A stretch of 64,000 nucleotides of DNA from Hormiphora californensis. Taxonomy: Eukaryota > Ctenophora > Tentaculata > Cydippida > Pleurobrachiidae. The translations under genes and the position numbers were made by a program. This document shows positions 22,200 to 35,086 of this stretch, one piece after another. Positions within the stretch are counted from its first letter, which is position 1; each line of letters starts with the position of its first letter. Below the pieces are notes generated by a model. It made no database searches. It was not told the DNA's origin and saw nothing but the letters and a program-made list of their open reading frames with translations. Location of the stretch: contig CM035353.1 of assembly GCA_020137815.1 (NCBI GenBank), forward strand, positions 6,846,798 through 6,910,797. The letters are read 5' to 3'.

Positions 22200-23695
22200 A
22201 TGGGCCGATCAAGATCCCGAAGTTACAGTAGAAGTGTCAGTAGGGAGAGGTCGGGGGATGAGGAGGACAGGGAGAAGAGTAGGAGCCGTTCCTACAGTAA
22301 ATCTCGCAGCAAATCTCGCAGTGCCTCCCGATCCAGGTATATTGATACAAATATCATCGCCTGATGATTGGTTTCCCGTCAGGGATTCCATGAAACGTGT
22401 GTTGCGTCCTAAATACAGCTGTATTATTTCGTTGTAAATCTCTCTGTAGATATATTGTCCAGGTACCCATTCTGAGTTGTAGAACAATAACTCCCCCCTC
22501 CATACTATATCACCTCAGACAGTTTTCAAAACCGAGTAACTACTAGCAAAATAGAGTCTCGCCTCACCAATCTACCTTGCTCAACGCTCTCACCAACCCC
22601 GTTTTTTGTCAGAGATTAACGTTCCTCTCTTCAGATCTAGGTCACGTAGTGAGAGTAAAGACAGCAGGAGTGTATCACCATTGTCCAACAGGAAGAGACA
22701 CGTCGGGGACCGAGATGAACCTCCCGCCTCTAAAGTTATCGGTAGGAACTGTTTTTATTGATTTTTAGTATTTGTTTGGGGATTTGTTTTTAACCTTATT
22801 TTACATAAATTATGGGCCGTGATGATTCATGATTGTTTATCCCAGCCGTAAGAATGTGCAATAATTCCAGGTGTGTTTGGATTGAACCTAACAACGACAG
22901 ATCGAGAACTGAGGCGTGTGTTTGAGAAGTTCGGGAAAATAGACGATGCCATGATTATACATGATAGGAAGACAGGTACTGCGTTATGAGACCCCTAATA
23001 CAATCCTATATTATCCAGCACCCCCTGTATTATCTAGGTTTTGTCGCTTGTGATATCTTTCTTATCATTACTCCTCCCTCCATCCCCAGGCATGAGTAGA
23101 GGTTTTGTTTTCGTATACTACCATTACTCCTCCCCCCAGGCATGAGTAGAGGTTTTGGTTTCGTGTACTACCAGAAGGTAGAAGACGCAATGGAAGCGAA
23201 GGAAGAAACTAATGGAGTTGATATAGAGGGCAAGAAGATAAGGGTTGATTTCAGTGTGACAAAGAGACCTCATACCCCGACACCTGGCCAATATATGGGT
23301 CGTGCTACTAGACATAATGATAGGTAATATAACTTGTTGTTCAATCAGCTTCAACTTGCCTTGTTCGACCGGCGACCCTCCCTCCCCGCGCCCTGTTTGA
23401 ACAAAACAAGCTCACCAGGACCGATCACATATGTCTACCTAACCCCCCGTTCCATTAAAACAGATCAGATCGTTACGGCGGATCGGATAGATATGACCGT
23501 GGATATGACCGTGGATATGATCGTGATAGATACGGTGGGGGTGGAAGGAGGTACGGAGGGGGAGGTAGTAGCAGCAGATATAGCAGGAGAGAGAGAAGCT
23601 ACAGTAGAAGCAGATCTCCCTCCCCTAAATATCGGAGGAGGTCATATAGTAGGAGTGTGTCTCGGTCTCCACCCCGCTATAGATCACGCAGATAA
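22200..23695 (+). CDS. TRA2: transformer-2-like splicing factor (RS-RRM-RS)
   Basis: Five exons: 22200-22336, 22635-22741, 22871-22975, 23140-23323 and 23464-23695. An N-terminal RS domain ([14 protein letters not shown]) is followed by a single RRM with RNP2-like VFGLN and RNP1 RGFGFVYY. The linker [13 protein letters not shown] is characteristic of Tra2 proteins. The C terminus is Gly/Arg/Tyr-rich and then RS-rich ([17 protein letters not shown]). Tra2 binds GAA-rich exonic enhancers and recruits the spliceosome. Length of about 255 residues is normal. The start of exon 4 with its acceptor is tandemly duplicated (see repeat at 23092). Stop TAA at 23693. It lies 294 bp before ANKRD49. Confidence 0.93.
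23083..23160 (+). repeat. duplicated acceptor and exon start in TRA2
   Basis: The acceptor CCCCAG and first about 20 nt of exon 4 (GCATGAGTAGAGGTTTTG) occur twice, exons starting at 23092 or 23140, 48 bp apart. 48 nt is a multiple of three, but the upstream version would add TTTTCGTATACTACCATTAC-type codons into the RRM. Confidence 0.85.
23356..23413. repeat. short dispersed CTTGTTCGACC repeat in TRA2 intron
   Basis: GCCTTGTTCGACC...CTCCCTCCCCGCGCCC...GAACAAAACAAG, nearly the same as the 46-bp insert at 43019-43064. Shorter relatives occur near 42968, 49216, 50525 and 63240. Confidence 0.65.
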
Positions 23696-23982
23696 GAGTA
23701 TGTTTGAAGGGAACTCGTGGAATATACAGGGTGTCTCAGAAAAAGAGAGAGTGAGACAGAGAGAGTGATACAGGACATGTTTGTAATTTGTTTGACACAA
23801 TTTAAGATCGTTTCGATGTTTGAACAACAATACAGCCTTCAAATTGATCAGGAAGATAATGCTTTTTACAAATCCTTTTCAAATACTAACGTTTCAAAGA
23901 ACAAGTATACCCCCCTCGTATTATTGTTTTCAATCTGTTAATATCACAAATACAATAATTAGCTGACAAAGTTATGTTTCTG

Positions 23983-23988
23983 TAGCCA
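23983..23988 (+). promoter_or_regulatory. splice-acceptor-like site just upstream of ANKRD49 ATG
   Basis: gttatgtttctgTAG at 23983-23985, 3 nt before the ATG at 23989; only 294 bp separate it from the TRA2 stop. Confidence 0.5.
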
Positions 23989-24162
23989 ATGGACGCACAG
24001 GGGTTTATTGATTATTGCAATGCACAGGATACAAGCGATATCCCAGATGATCTGAAACTGGCCAGTCACATTGCAGATGAAGAGCCTGAAAGGGTTAGTT
24101 TCTCCCTCTCTCTTGCTCTCCCACTCCCCCTCTATCTCTCTCTCTCTCTCTCTCTCTAACAT

Positions 24163-24204
<42 letters not shown>

Positions 24205-25508
24205 GCTCTCCCTCTCTCTATCTCTTGCTCTCCCACTCCCCCTCTCCACATGTGAGCTCTCCCACCCCCTCTATCGCTCTCCCACCCCTCTTTCCCCCCG
24301 CCCCTCTCTCTCCCACGTATTACCATATCTTCTATTACCCCCTCCCCGCAGAACGATATGGTGATCCCTCCTGCCACCCCCTCTCTCACCTAATCTCTCT
24401 CCCCCAGGACGATATGATGACCCCTGCTGCCCCTCCTCCCACCCTCTCTCTCTCTCCCTCACCCCCTCCCCGCAGAACGATATGGTGATCCCTCCTGCCA
24501 CCCTCTCTCTCTCTGCCCGCAGAACGATATGGTGATCCCTATCTCACCTTTAAATCTCTCTCTCTCTCTCTCTCCCTCACCCCCTCCCCCCAGGACGATA
24601 TGATGATCCCTGCCTGCCACCCGCCCCTCTCTCCTTCACCTAATCTACTCTCCCCCAGGACGATATGGTGATAACCCCTGCAGCTGCCCCTCCTGCCATG
24701 GATGATGATTGTTGGAAGAGTACTGCTGTTATAGACAGGGACATGATGGAGGAGAGGGTAGAGAGGACTCCGCTGGGTTCACTGTAGTACCTGGCACCCC
24801 TCCCGAGGAGGTGTTATTAAAGGCAGCTGAGAAGGGGTGCTACTGATCCAAGTCAGAGAGATATTGGAGGGACATCCTGGGTGAGTGTTTTTATCGAGAT
24901 ACATGTGATACGGCCAAAATATTCGAGTACATTTTTCCTGAGAGATTTAGACTTAGATTTTCCAGGATATTTTTCTGATATCCACCTCCAACTGCAGATG
25001 TGTAAATGAGAAGGATAGTGACGGTTACACGCCACTTCACCGGGCATGTTACCAAGGGTGGGAGGATATAGTAGAGGTCCTTATACAACACGGTAAGATG
25101 GTCTAGATTGGTTTAGATTGAAATGGTTTCTAAAGTGGCGGCTCTAATCCCATTATCGAGGTAGATGCAGTACACACTACACACACAACTATAACAACTA
25201 TATCAACTACCCTGCAGGAGGGGATGTTAACAGTAGAACTGAGGATGGCTGGACACCCCTCCATTCCGCAGCGAGATGGAACAAGACTGAGTGTGCGGCC
25301 CGGGTAATAGCTGCGGGGTGCAATGTTAATGCACTGAGCGAGGGGCTACAGACACCCCTACATATTGCGTGTAGCAGCCAGGCGTGTGCACAGGTTATAC
25401 ATATGTTGTTGTGGAACCCCGATGTGGATGTGACGATACTGTGAGTACCTTGCTGATGGTTCTCTCTCTCTCTCTCTCACTCTCTCTCTCTCTCTCTATC
25501 TCTCCCTC

Positions 25509-25574
<66 letters not shown>

Positions 25575-25714
25575 CTCTCTCTCTCTAACATCCTCTCTAT
25601 CCACATAGAAACAACAACTCTGAGACTGCTGAAAAGATAGCCTTTACGAACTCTCTGCTAGGCCCTCTCTTCGAGATGAAACACAGATATGTTGACATTG
25701 ACCCGCTCTTGTAA
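23989..25714 (+). CDS. ANKRD49: ankyrin-repeat protein, ANKRD49-like (two frame breaks)
   Basis: Five exons: 23989-24093, 24659-24880, 24998-25092, 25218-25440 and 25609-25714. After an acidic N terminus (SDIPDDLKLASHIADEEPER) comes PPEEVLLKAAEKG, then ankyrin repeats: DGYTPLHRACYQGWEDIVEV, DGWTPLHSAARWNKTECAAR and LQTPLHIACSSQACAQVIHM, and the family-specific tail with NNNSETAEKIA and PLFEMKHRYVDI. The order and tail match ANKRD49, a small nuclear/cytosolic protein whose role is poorly defined. Within exon 2 the frame that fits homology changes twice, near 24758 and near 24836, each consistent with one missing base in a G run. Either base-calling errors or an inactivated gene; the clean splice sites and conserved later exons favour errors. 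The acceptor of exon 2 is repeated six times. Confidence 0.82.
24130..24340. repeat. (TC)n-rich tract in ANKRD49 intron 1
   Basis: Interrupted CT dinucleotide repeats with cccactccccctct segments. Open frames on both strands are artefacts. A second (TC)n occupies 25459-25587 in intron 4. Confidence 0.9.
24344..24680 (+). repeat. six tandem copies of an acceptor plus exon start
   Basis: The module (pyrimidine tract)-CAG-[GA]ACGATATGRTGATCCC recurs at about 24350, 24408, 24474, 24520, 24592 and 24656, spaced 45-72 bp; only the last leads into the long conserved exon of ANKRD49. Each copy is a plausible 3' splice site. Confidence 0.85.
25459..25587. repeat. (TC)n microsatellite in ANKRD49 intron 4
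   Basis: Nearly pure CT repeat immediately upstream of the last ANKRD49 exon, where it serves as an extended polypyrimidine tract. Confidence 0.95.
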
Positions 25715-25938
25715 CACAGATCTATAAACTTTACTATTTAAAAGATCGAGGGGTGGGGTTTCAGAATATTTACTAATTTCTATAATAATAATGTGTAAAT
25801 TTATACTGCTACTAAAGATATTTTGTGCTTCAGAGTTTTGTTAATTGTTATGTATATTTCAGATTCCTATTATTTGTTTCAAAATCACGACTAATTACCC
25901 CCCCCCCCCCCCCCCCCCCGATTTAATTTGTTTCCTAA

Positions 25939-25962
25939 CAGTTCTCACTCTACTAGGCCAAT
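25939..25962 (+). promoter_or_regulatory. splice-acceptor-like sites upstream of SAMM50 ATG
   Basis: tttcctaaCAG (25939-25941) and ctaCTAG (to 25956), 21 and 6 nt before the ATG, downstream of a poly-C run; 249 bp after the ANKRD49 stop. Confidence 0.45.
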
Positions 25963-27392
25963 ATGGAAACACGGGAAAAGTTTGAAGCCCTCGCCCGGAT
26001 TCTCACCCACGAGATTAAAGTTAAAAAGGTGAAGATAAACGGTCTGACCAAGGTTAAAGGAGACATCATCACACCCTACCTGGCCCCTCTGCTATCCCAA
26101 GACAACCTAGCTAAACTCCTCGACAAGATAAATAAAGCTAAACTAGGACTGGAGGAACTGCAGGCTTTTGATGCTGTTGATGTGATGATAGAGAAAGGGG
26201 AGGAGCGGGGAGATGGAGGTGTACATACTGTCAACTTACAGGTACCACCCTATACCGCTGTACAGCAATATTTGTTACCATCCCCCCATTTGTTATCTTA
26301 TAGTCATGTCTATTGTAATAAATACCAAATCCAACCACCACCCCATCCTCTCCACCACCTCCTCTCCTCACCACCTCCTCCCCTCAGGTGTCTGTATCAG
26401 AGAAAAGTGGAGGTAGATACAGAATGAACGTGTCTAGTGATGCACGTGGTAACGATGGCAGCTTCAACGTTGAGGCATCACAACACAACTTGTTTGGTCG
26501 GTTGGAAAGTGCCACCCTTAGTTACACAAAGGGTACCAGGATCGCTGACGGCCTCTCCCTGCTCCTTCATAAACCAATCATTGGGGCACGGGGCAAGACG
26601 AGCGATGTGATGCTGGAGATAGGAAAACAAAATGCTGCAAGTCGAACTGGTGGTTTTAACACCTCGGACCTACAAACTAACCTCAAATACAAGATGAGGT
26701 TGTTGGGTGGGTTGGCGAGTACAGAGGTAGGGGGCCTTTGGCAACAAATACTGGGCGATGGACCTGTATCTGTGAAGGTGAGGGAGGAGTACGGACACCA
26801 TGTGAAGTGCGGTGTGAGGTGTAGTTATGAGAGGGATGGGAGAGATGATAATATTCTCCCTACTTCCGGTAATTATACCCGGATATCCACTGAAGCAGCG
26901 GGATTCCTAGGTGATGCTCACCACCTTAAAGTGGATTGTCAGGTACAGAGAGTGAGGAGGCTACCCATATTAGGATATACAGGGTCCCTAACAATGCGTG
27001 CTGGCCACAGCAAGTCTAAATCCTGGATAACAGACCGCTTCTTTGTCGGAGGTCCGGGGAGTGTCCGGGGGTTCTACGAAGATGTCGGTGGGACATGTCA
27101 CTGAGGAGCTGGGTTGTCCCTATACAGGGGTCTCCCTTTCTCACCCTATATCTGGCCCATCTGGGGTCTGGGACCTCACATTAGGTTGCACCACTTTGTT
27201 AACGCAGGCAACTTGGTTAGTAGAGCAGGGGAGGTATTTGAAAAGTGTCGGGTTAGCATTGGAAGTGGACTGATTGTGAAGGTCGGTAGTGTTATGAAGA
27301 TGGAGGTGAATTATGCGGTACCGGTGAGGTTTCAACCTGGTGATGCGGTGAACCATGGTTTACAGTTTGGTATTGGTGTCAACTTTATGTGA
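25963..27392 (+). CDS. SAMM50: SAM complex beta-barrel subunit (SAMM50), with in-frame TGA
   Basis: Two exons, 25963-26241 and 26388-27392. Exon 1 encodes a POTRA domain (VKKVKINGLTKVKGDIITPY ... AFDAVDVMIEKG), exon 2 the 16-strand Omp85 barrel with the conserved RFFVGGPGSVRGF loop, HHFVNAGNL and the end GLQFGIGVNFM. SAMM50 sits in the mitochondrial outer membrane and inserts beta-barrel proteins such as VDAC and TOM40. The frame is broken once: TGA at 27102-27104, between VGGTCH and GAGLSLYRGLPF. In animal homologues this position is Trp in the LGG..YW.GGL.LY..LPF block, so TGG changed to TGA. The frame is the same on both sides and no intron fits. Base error, a null allele, or read-through are all possible. 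The N terminus is shorter than in vertebrates. Confidence 0.88.
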
Positions 27393-27599
27393 TTATGTGT
27401 GTGACAACTGGATAAATATCTGATACCACCCACCCCACGATATGTTGGGTGTTGCAGGTTGGGTGTTGCAGGTTCTTGTTTTGTGTGTATGTTATTTGCT
27501 GTGTAAATATATTCTGAATTTCTATTTTCCCAATGAAGTTTCAAAATGTTGATCTCTTTTTAATCCCACAATGATTTATCTTTTAACCCCCTTTCTCTC

Positions 27600-27619
27600 T
27601 CCGTAACTCTAGTGCAATC
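27600..27619 (+). promoter_or_regulatory. splice-acceptor-like site just upstream of RPS3 ATG
   Basis: Strong pyrimidine tract (ccccctttctctctccgtaactct) followed by AG at 27611-27612, 7 nt before the ATG, and only 228 bp after the SAMM50 stop. Could also serve as a TOP-like start region. Confidence 0.5.
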
Positions 27620-29477
<1,858 letters not shown>

Positions 29478-29645
29478 ACTGATTGCTTTTTTTTATTCAT
29501 AACAAATGATATGCTTGTTTTTACTTAGAAAAGGGCAATATGTTCCAAAGCACTGATAATCTCACGTTCTGATCATGTATTGACTTTCTCAAAACTGATC
29601 GAACATATTGCCCTAGAGTTTGGAAAAATAAGGCCCGGAATGGTG
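29478..29645. other. RPS3 3' flank
   Basis: Short spacer. The phrase 'gggcaatatgttcca' (29534-) is repeated inverted at 29602-29614, flanking the start of the 29-bp array. No separate gene. Confidence 0.4.
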
Positions 29646-30957
29646 TCTGTCCCAGAAGCCCAAAGTTTTGTATCCGTGTCCCAGAAACCCAAAGTTTTGT
29701 ATCCGTGTCCCAGGAACCCAAAGTTTTGTATCCGTGTCCCAGAAACCCAAAGTTTTGTATCCGTGTCCCAGAAACCCAAAGTTTTGTATCCGTGTCCCAG
29801 AGACTCAAAGTTTTGTATCAGTGTCCCAGAAACCCAAAGTTTTGTATCCGTGTCCCAGAAACCCAAAGTTTTGTATCCGTGTCCCAGAAACCCAAAGTTT
29901 TGTATCAGTGTCCCAGAAACCCAAAGTTTTGTATCCGTGTCCCAGAAACCCAAAGTTTTGTATCCGTGTCCCAGAAACCCAAAGTTTTGTATCCATGTCC
30001 CAGAAACCCAAAGTTTTGTATCCGTGTCCCAGAAACCCAAAGTTTTGTATCCGTGTCCCAGAAACCCAAAGTTTTGTATCCATGTCCCAGAAACCCAAAG
30101 TTTTGTATCCGTGTCCCAGAAACCCAAAGTTTTGTATCCGTGTCCCAGGAACCCAAAGTTTTGTATCCGTGTCCCAGAAACCCAAAGTTTTGTATCCGTG
30201 TCCCAGAAACCCAAAGTTTTGTATCCGTGTCCCAGAGACTCAAAGTTTTGTATCAGTGTCCCAGAAACCCAAAGTTTTGTATCCGTATCCCAGAAACCCA
30301 AAGTTTTGTATCCGTGTCCCAGAAACCCAAAGTTTTGTATCAGTGTCCCAGAAACCCAAAGTTTTGTATCCGTGTCCCAGAAACCCAAAGTTTTGTATCC
30401 GTGTCCCAGAAACCCAAAGTTTTGTATCCATGTCCCAGAAACCCAAAGTTTTGTATCCGTGTCCCAGAAACCCAAAGTTTTGTATCCGTGTCCCAGAAAC
30501 CCAAAGTTTTGTATCCATGTCCCAGAAACCCAAAGTTTTGTATCCGTGTCCCAGAAACCCAAAGTTTTGTATCCGTGTCCCAGAAACCCAAAGTTTTGTA
30601 TCCGTGTCCCAGAAACCCAAAGTTTTGTATCCGTGTCCCAGAAACCCAAAGTTTTGTATCCGTGTCCCAGAAACCCAAAGTTTTGTATCCATGTCCCAGA
30701 AACCCAAAGTTTTGTATCCGTGTCCCAGAAACCCAAAGTTTTGTATCCGTGTCCCAGAAACCCACAGTTTTGTATCCGTGTCCCAGAAACTCAAAGTTTT
30801 GTATCCGTGTCCCAGAAACCCAAAGTTTTGTATCCGTGTCCCAGAAACCCAAAGTTTTGTATCCGTGTCCCAGAAACCCAAAGTTTTGTATCCGTGTCCC
30901 AGAAACCCAAAGTTTTGTATCCGTGTCCCAGAAACCCAAAGTTTTGTATCAGTGTTG
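29646..30957. repeat. 29-bp minisatellite, about 45 copies
   Basis: Unit cccaaagttttgtatccgtg-tcccagaaa. Because 29 is not a multiple of three and the unit has no stop in any frame, every frame on both strands is open for hundreds of codons; these are not genes. Rare variants (cagagactc, caggaaccc, tatcagtgt) recur at exactly 435 bp, so a 15-unit block was duplicated. Confidence 0.97.
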
Positions 30958-30969
30958 AACTTGAATGCT

Positions 30970-31048
30970 TTGCGCGTTAACAAGACAATTCGTCTTGTTA
31001 ACGCGAAAAGGCATTGTGGGTTAACAATTGTTAACGCACAATGCCTAT
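30970..31048. repeat. two adjacent perfect hairpins
   Basis: TTCGCGTTAACAAGAC-type stem: gcgttaacaagac-aattc-gtcttgttaacgc (30974-31004), followed by ggcattgtg-ggttaacaattgttaacg-cacaatgcc (31011-31047). They lie at the end of the 29-bp array. Confidence 0.85.
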
Positions 31049-31225
31049 TGCCTCACCTTCATAGTATTAGTCCATTCGCAGTCTGTCCATCCGGCGCCAA
31101 CGGATCACATTATCAAAAACCAGTTCCAATTAACATACATAAAATTGCCATTTTGATGTATCAGTATGTTTGACTCAAAGCAATACACGTTATTTGGTTT
31201 CAGCAAAAAGTTTATGATATACTGC

Positions 31226-31730
31226 TGTGCACTCCACTTGGGTATGGGGGTTCTTGGTATGATGGTGTAGGTAGTTGTAGTTTTGGGGTCAGGGACCAGA
31301 GGTCAAACACACAGGATTTAGGTGGTTTGAGAAGTCAATTGTCAAACTCAAGTGATTTGGTTACATCGTGAACTGAATTGAAATCGCAACTATACTGGTT
31401 ATATCTCACGGTTTCCCACTTACAAATCACAATATTATGATAGCGGTCTTGTTGATTGAACTTTGTCTCACTCTCTCAACTCAAGGCACTCTCTCTAACT
31501 CTCTCGAGGGTTCACTCCTCTTGTGGACTGGTACAACTTGCACCATCACTTGCAGAAAATGGGTCTTCATGGGTTTTAATGGGCCCAATCACAACCGATC
31601 CTACAAGTGATGTTTGCGTAACTAAAGGGCTACAATTTGACCCCGCCGAACTGGCGCTAACACGCACTAAAAAAAAATATAAGTAGACATATGAAAAGAG
31701 GAGGTGTTTTATAGACGTAACCCCACACAC
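31226..31730. repeat. left LTR (3' LTR in element orientation)
   Basis: Matches 36343-36855; about 440 bp are virtually identical (one extra g near 31524). The last about 60 bp are garbled, where the low-quality stretch begins. Confidence 0.9.
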
Positions 31731-32700
31731 CCTCCCTGGGAAAGCCCGACTACAACCTTTCTCGGGGGACTAAGTATAAAAAAAGGTACTCTATCTTATA
31801 TTCAAACACTATCACAGAATTTTTAATGAACAAGCAGTAGGCCTAAACGAAAAAGGGTGAAACCTCTCAAACTTTCAACAAAAAAAAAGTTACTTTTTTG
31901 TTTCCCACAAAGGGGGAAACCGCGTTAATTCCCCAAAAGATTAGATAAAGTGGTTTCTAAAAAAAACAGAGGGGGGGGGGAAAGACACAACTGGTCGAGA
32001 CCGTTTCCCCTCCAACCGCATTTACGGAAAGGACAAAAAACGGGAAGAGAGCTCAGCCCCCTCTTTCGAACAAACCACGCTCATAAAGGGGAGATACAGA
32101 GGGGATGACCTTTCCTCCTCCTTTTTCACCCACTATACAGGAAGAACCAAAAAAGAATGAGCAGGGATTTCCCCCTCTTTGCACCGTTCAGGGAGACAAA
32201 AAAATCGCCTCGTTTTAATGACAGTTCCTTTTTTCCACCACCCAAAATACAGGAAAAGGGGAAACAAAAACAGAGTTGTTAGTTTTGGGTTTTTCGAAAA
32301 CAAACTAAAAATTACCTTTCCATTCAAAACGAAACAAACAACTAAAAACCTTTACCTCCCCCAAAAATTTCCCATTTAACCAAAATAAACAAAAAAAAAA
32401 GGGCCAAAAAGTTTAAAAAACTTTTGTCTCATTTGGTACCACATCAAATTCTCTCACCCCCAACCTTTTTTTAGAAATTTACCTCATCCCTTATTTCCCT
32501 TTCTAAGGTCGGACTTCATCATTTAATTCCTCAAATTTGGGGATCCTATTTCAGTGGTTTAATGGGTTTGGGCCCTTGACTGCCAGAACTTTAAATCCTT
32601 CAGGGGGTCCGCCAAAAAAGTTTTAAATTGTATTTGGGGGTCCTATCATTGGGTTTTAGGAAGTGGTTAAATTGGGGGTTTCCACAATCCCACATTATGT
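31670..32700. other. stretch of doubtful sequence quality inside the LTR element
   Basis: Inflated homopolymers (aaaaaaaaa, gggggggggg, ccccc) in an otherwise LTR- or internal-region-like sequence; the LTR end at 31670-31730 is recognisable but distorted compared with 36783-36855. It looks like poorly polished consensus. Confidence 0.6.
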
Positions 32701-33009
32701 GACCACAAAAATTTACCCCTTATCAGGGGCCAAATAAAAATTTACATGATTACTCTCACAATCTCACATATATAGCGGTGCGTACCCTCACAATCTCATA
32801 CATTGTGAGTCACATATCGGTGCATACTCTTACAATATCACAATGTTAGTCACATATCGGTGTAACTCTCACAACCTTACTGTATTGCGAGTCACAATCA
32901 AAAGAGGGAGGGGGCAACTGAGGAATATTTGTGCACAGTTGAGGGTGGATCAGTTGTCCCATAATATTTACAAATTACTATAGTTTTAGGCTAGTGGCCA
33001 CACAATTCC

Positions 33010-33250
33010 TTTCTCATTTCTCATTTCTCATAATTCACTTATCAATTCACTTATCCATTCACTTTTCAATACTCAATTCACTTATCCATTCACTTTTCAA
33101 TACTCAATTCACTTATCCATTCACTTTTCAATTTTTACATGTCCATTCTCACTTGTACCTTCTCTAACAGTTCACTTTCTGACTGTTCACTTTTTGACTG
33201 TTCACTCTCTGGCAGGCATTTCACTTTTCACTGTTACTTACATTTTCTCA
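33010..33250. repeat. short tandem repeats cacttatccatt / ttcaatactcaatt
   Basis: About 31-bp units (ttcacttatccattcacttt-tcaatactcaa) repeated three times, then ctgttcactttttga repeats. Inside the LTR element, no coding potential. Confidence 0.75.
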
Positions 33251-34121
33251 GAAATGCCTAGTTTCAAGCGAATCATGTCCTTGGAACATGTATATCATAA
33301 CTAATGTTCACATACCGATATCGCACTCTTACACACTCTCTCACATTCGCTGCTAAATATCTGCTACAGGTGCAAAGTTAAAAGAAGTATACCTAGGTAC
33401 CAGTCACAGTAGATACATAACTAAATTCACTGAACATTTGCATTGGCTAACTATAACAGAACCAATGGTTATGTGCAGGTTCTGACCATGCCACAGCACG
33501 TAACCGATTGTTTGCTGGGAAAGACAATTGTGAAATATGCTAGGACATGTCAACTCCGACAGGCGTGATGTTACATATCAGTTTCACCCAATGAACGAAC
33601 ACTGTTTGTGTATCATTCATAGCGGTGCTACTAATCGCACATCTTACTTGCAACAATCGAAAATCTTCTACAAAGTAATCGATGTAAAGAACTGGAAGGC
33701 TTAATCAAAACTAAATACTACTAACTAATTTCTAAAGTAATAGAGCAGTGAACCATTCATACCAATTAGTATACCGTTTATACTAATTTCGACTCAACCG
33801 CGAGACTCTACAACCCCACTCGAAGAGACCCAAAGTTTTACAAAGACCGCTACCATTACAGGTTTTTCATCAATCATTAAAATAACAGCTCGAACATTCT
33901 TACAGTTCGACAACAGTTCATCATTAGTGTTCATATCATACCGGATTTCACACACTATGATGTGACGATGAATTTTCAAGTATGATCAAGTGGTTTTGTG
34001 GTATATCTACTCATGCTCTTCGACATATCTTGCCAATAAAACATACTACAGTTTTTTCTCTTTTTTTTCACATTTTTCTAGCACAATGATATGGATGGCT
34101 GTGATCAGATGAGAAGGCTAA

Positions 34122-34726
34122 GGCTATAAGCATACTGATCGTGATGATCATAATCAGTTAAAAAGATGAAGTGTGCTCATGGTTTTGATCATCATCATCT
34201 GCAAAAAACTGCAGTGTGCGGAACATTATGATCATCACGTAAGAGCTGGCCCTGGAGCCGTCTCTTAATTTGGATGATGATCATCAACACCTAGTGTGCG
34301 CACGTTCTGATCTTATTCTTATGGAGGGCTGCACTGTAGTCATGTGATATGTACCACGTGGTACGACTTCGCGCGCTCTGAGAGGCTGTTGTACAGGTCA
34401 CGTGATATGCGCCAGCCTCTCAGAGCGCGCGACTAGGCAAGGGGAGGCAAGGGGGAGATAGCATCATCATGCTGAGCACACTGATCATGATGATCATGAT
34501 CAAAAGGCAAGTTCCAGCAAGTTGAGCATGGTTAATGATGATCAAACGTGCGCACACTATGGTTTATGATGATCAAACGTGAACACACTATGGTTTGAGA
34601 TCATCATGATGCATCAAGCCTCCATCATGATGATAACCATCAGTGTGTGCGCTTCTTTGATGGTGACCATCAAAATCTCCGCACACTGACCTGATTATGA
34701 TCATCACGATCAGTATGCTTATAGCC
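34122..34726. mobile_element. Harbinger-like MITE nested in the LTR element
   Basis: 605-bp foldback with ends GGCTATAAGCATACTGATCG and complement, flanked by TAA (34119-34121, 34727-34729), the usual PIF/Harbinger target site. The interior is full of gatcatgatgatcat palindromes and a second hairpin around 34355-34435 (cgcgcgctctgagaggct and complement). Confidence 0.85.
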
Positions 34727-35086
34727 TAACATTCCAAGCAACATTAAGGTCTATCACGCTTCCAAATCTTCTCCCGATGACCAAATGTATCATTGACCTG
34801 AAACTGTACCTCTGGAACAGGGGTAATCTGGAACAAACTTAACCTCTTTGATCACCAACCACCATCCTCCCTTCTGCCTGACTAGACCTCACCACCGAGA
34901 ATCCTGGGTCCACAGTCAAGCGTGCGAAAATCATTACTAAGTTGTTTCCATAGACAACTCTCGTAGTCCAAAAGTTTCTGGAACACTGTAGCGTGACACC
35001 GTCTCATGCAATACAAGTTGTTCGTGAGGACTGTCCAACTGTGCTCCTCCAAACAACATCCTCCCTCCCACCAAAAGAGGGTCTAT

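Noticed and set aside
27102-27104. Selenocysteine at the SAMM50 TGA
   Set aside because: The family has Trp, not Cys, at this position, and no SECIS-like element was recognised.
29646-30957. CRISPR-like array
   Set aside because: Units are adjacent with no unique spacers, and the genome is an animal's.
29580-31173. Open frames of 387-501 codons with Cys/Pro-rich repeats
   Set aside because: Produced by the 29-bp minisatellite, which has no stop in any frame; overlapping frames on both strands rule out a real gene.
31730-35086. pol region of the LTR element
   Set aside because: No protease, YXDD, RNase H or integrase motif found in any frame; only repeats, a nested MITE and doubtful sequence.
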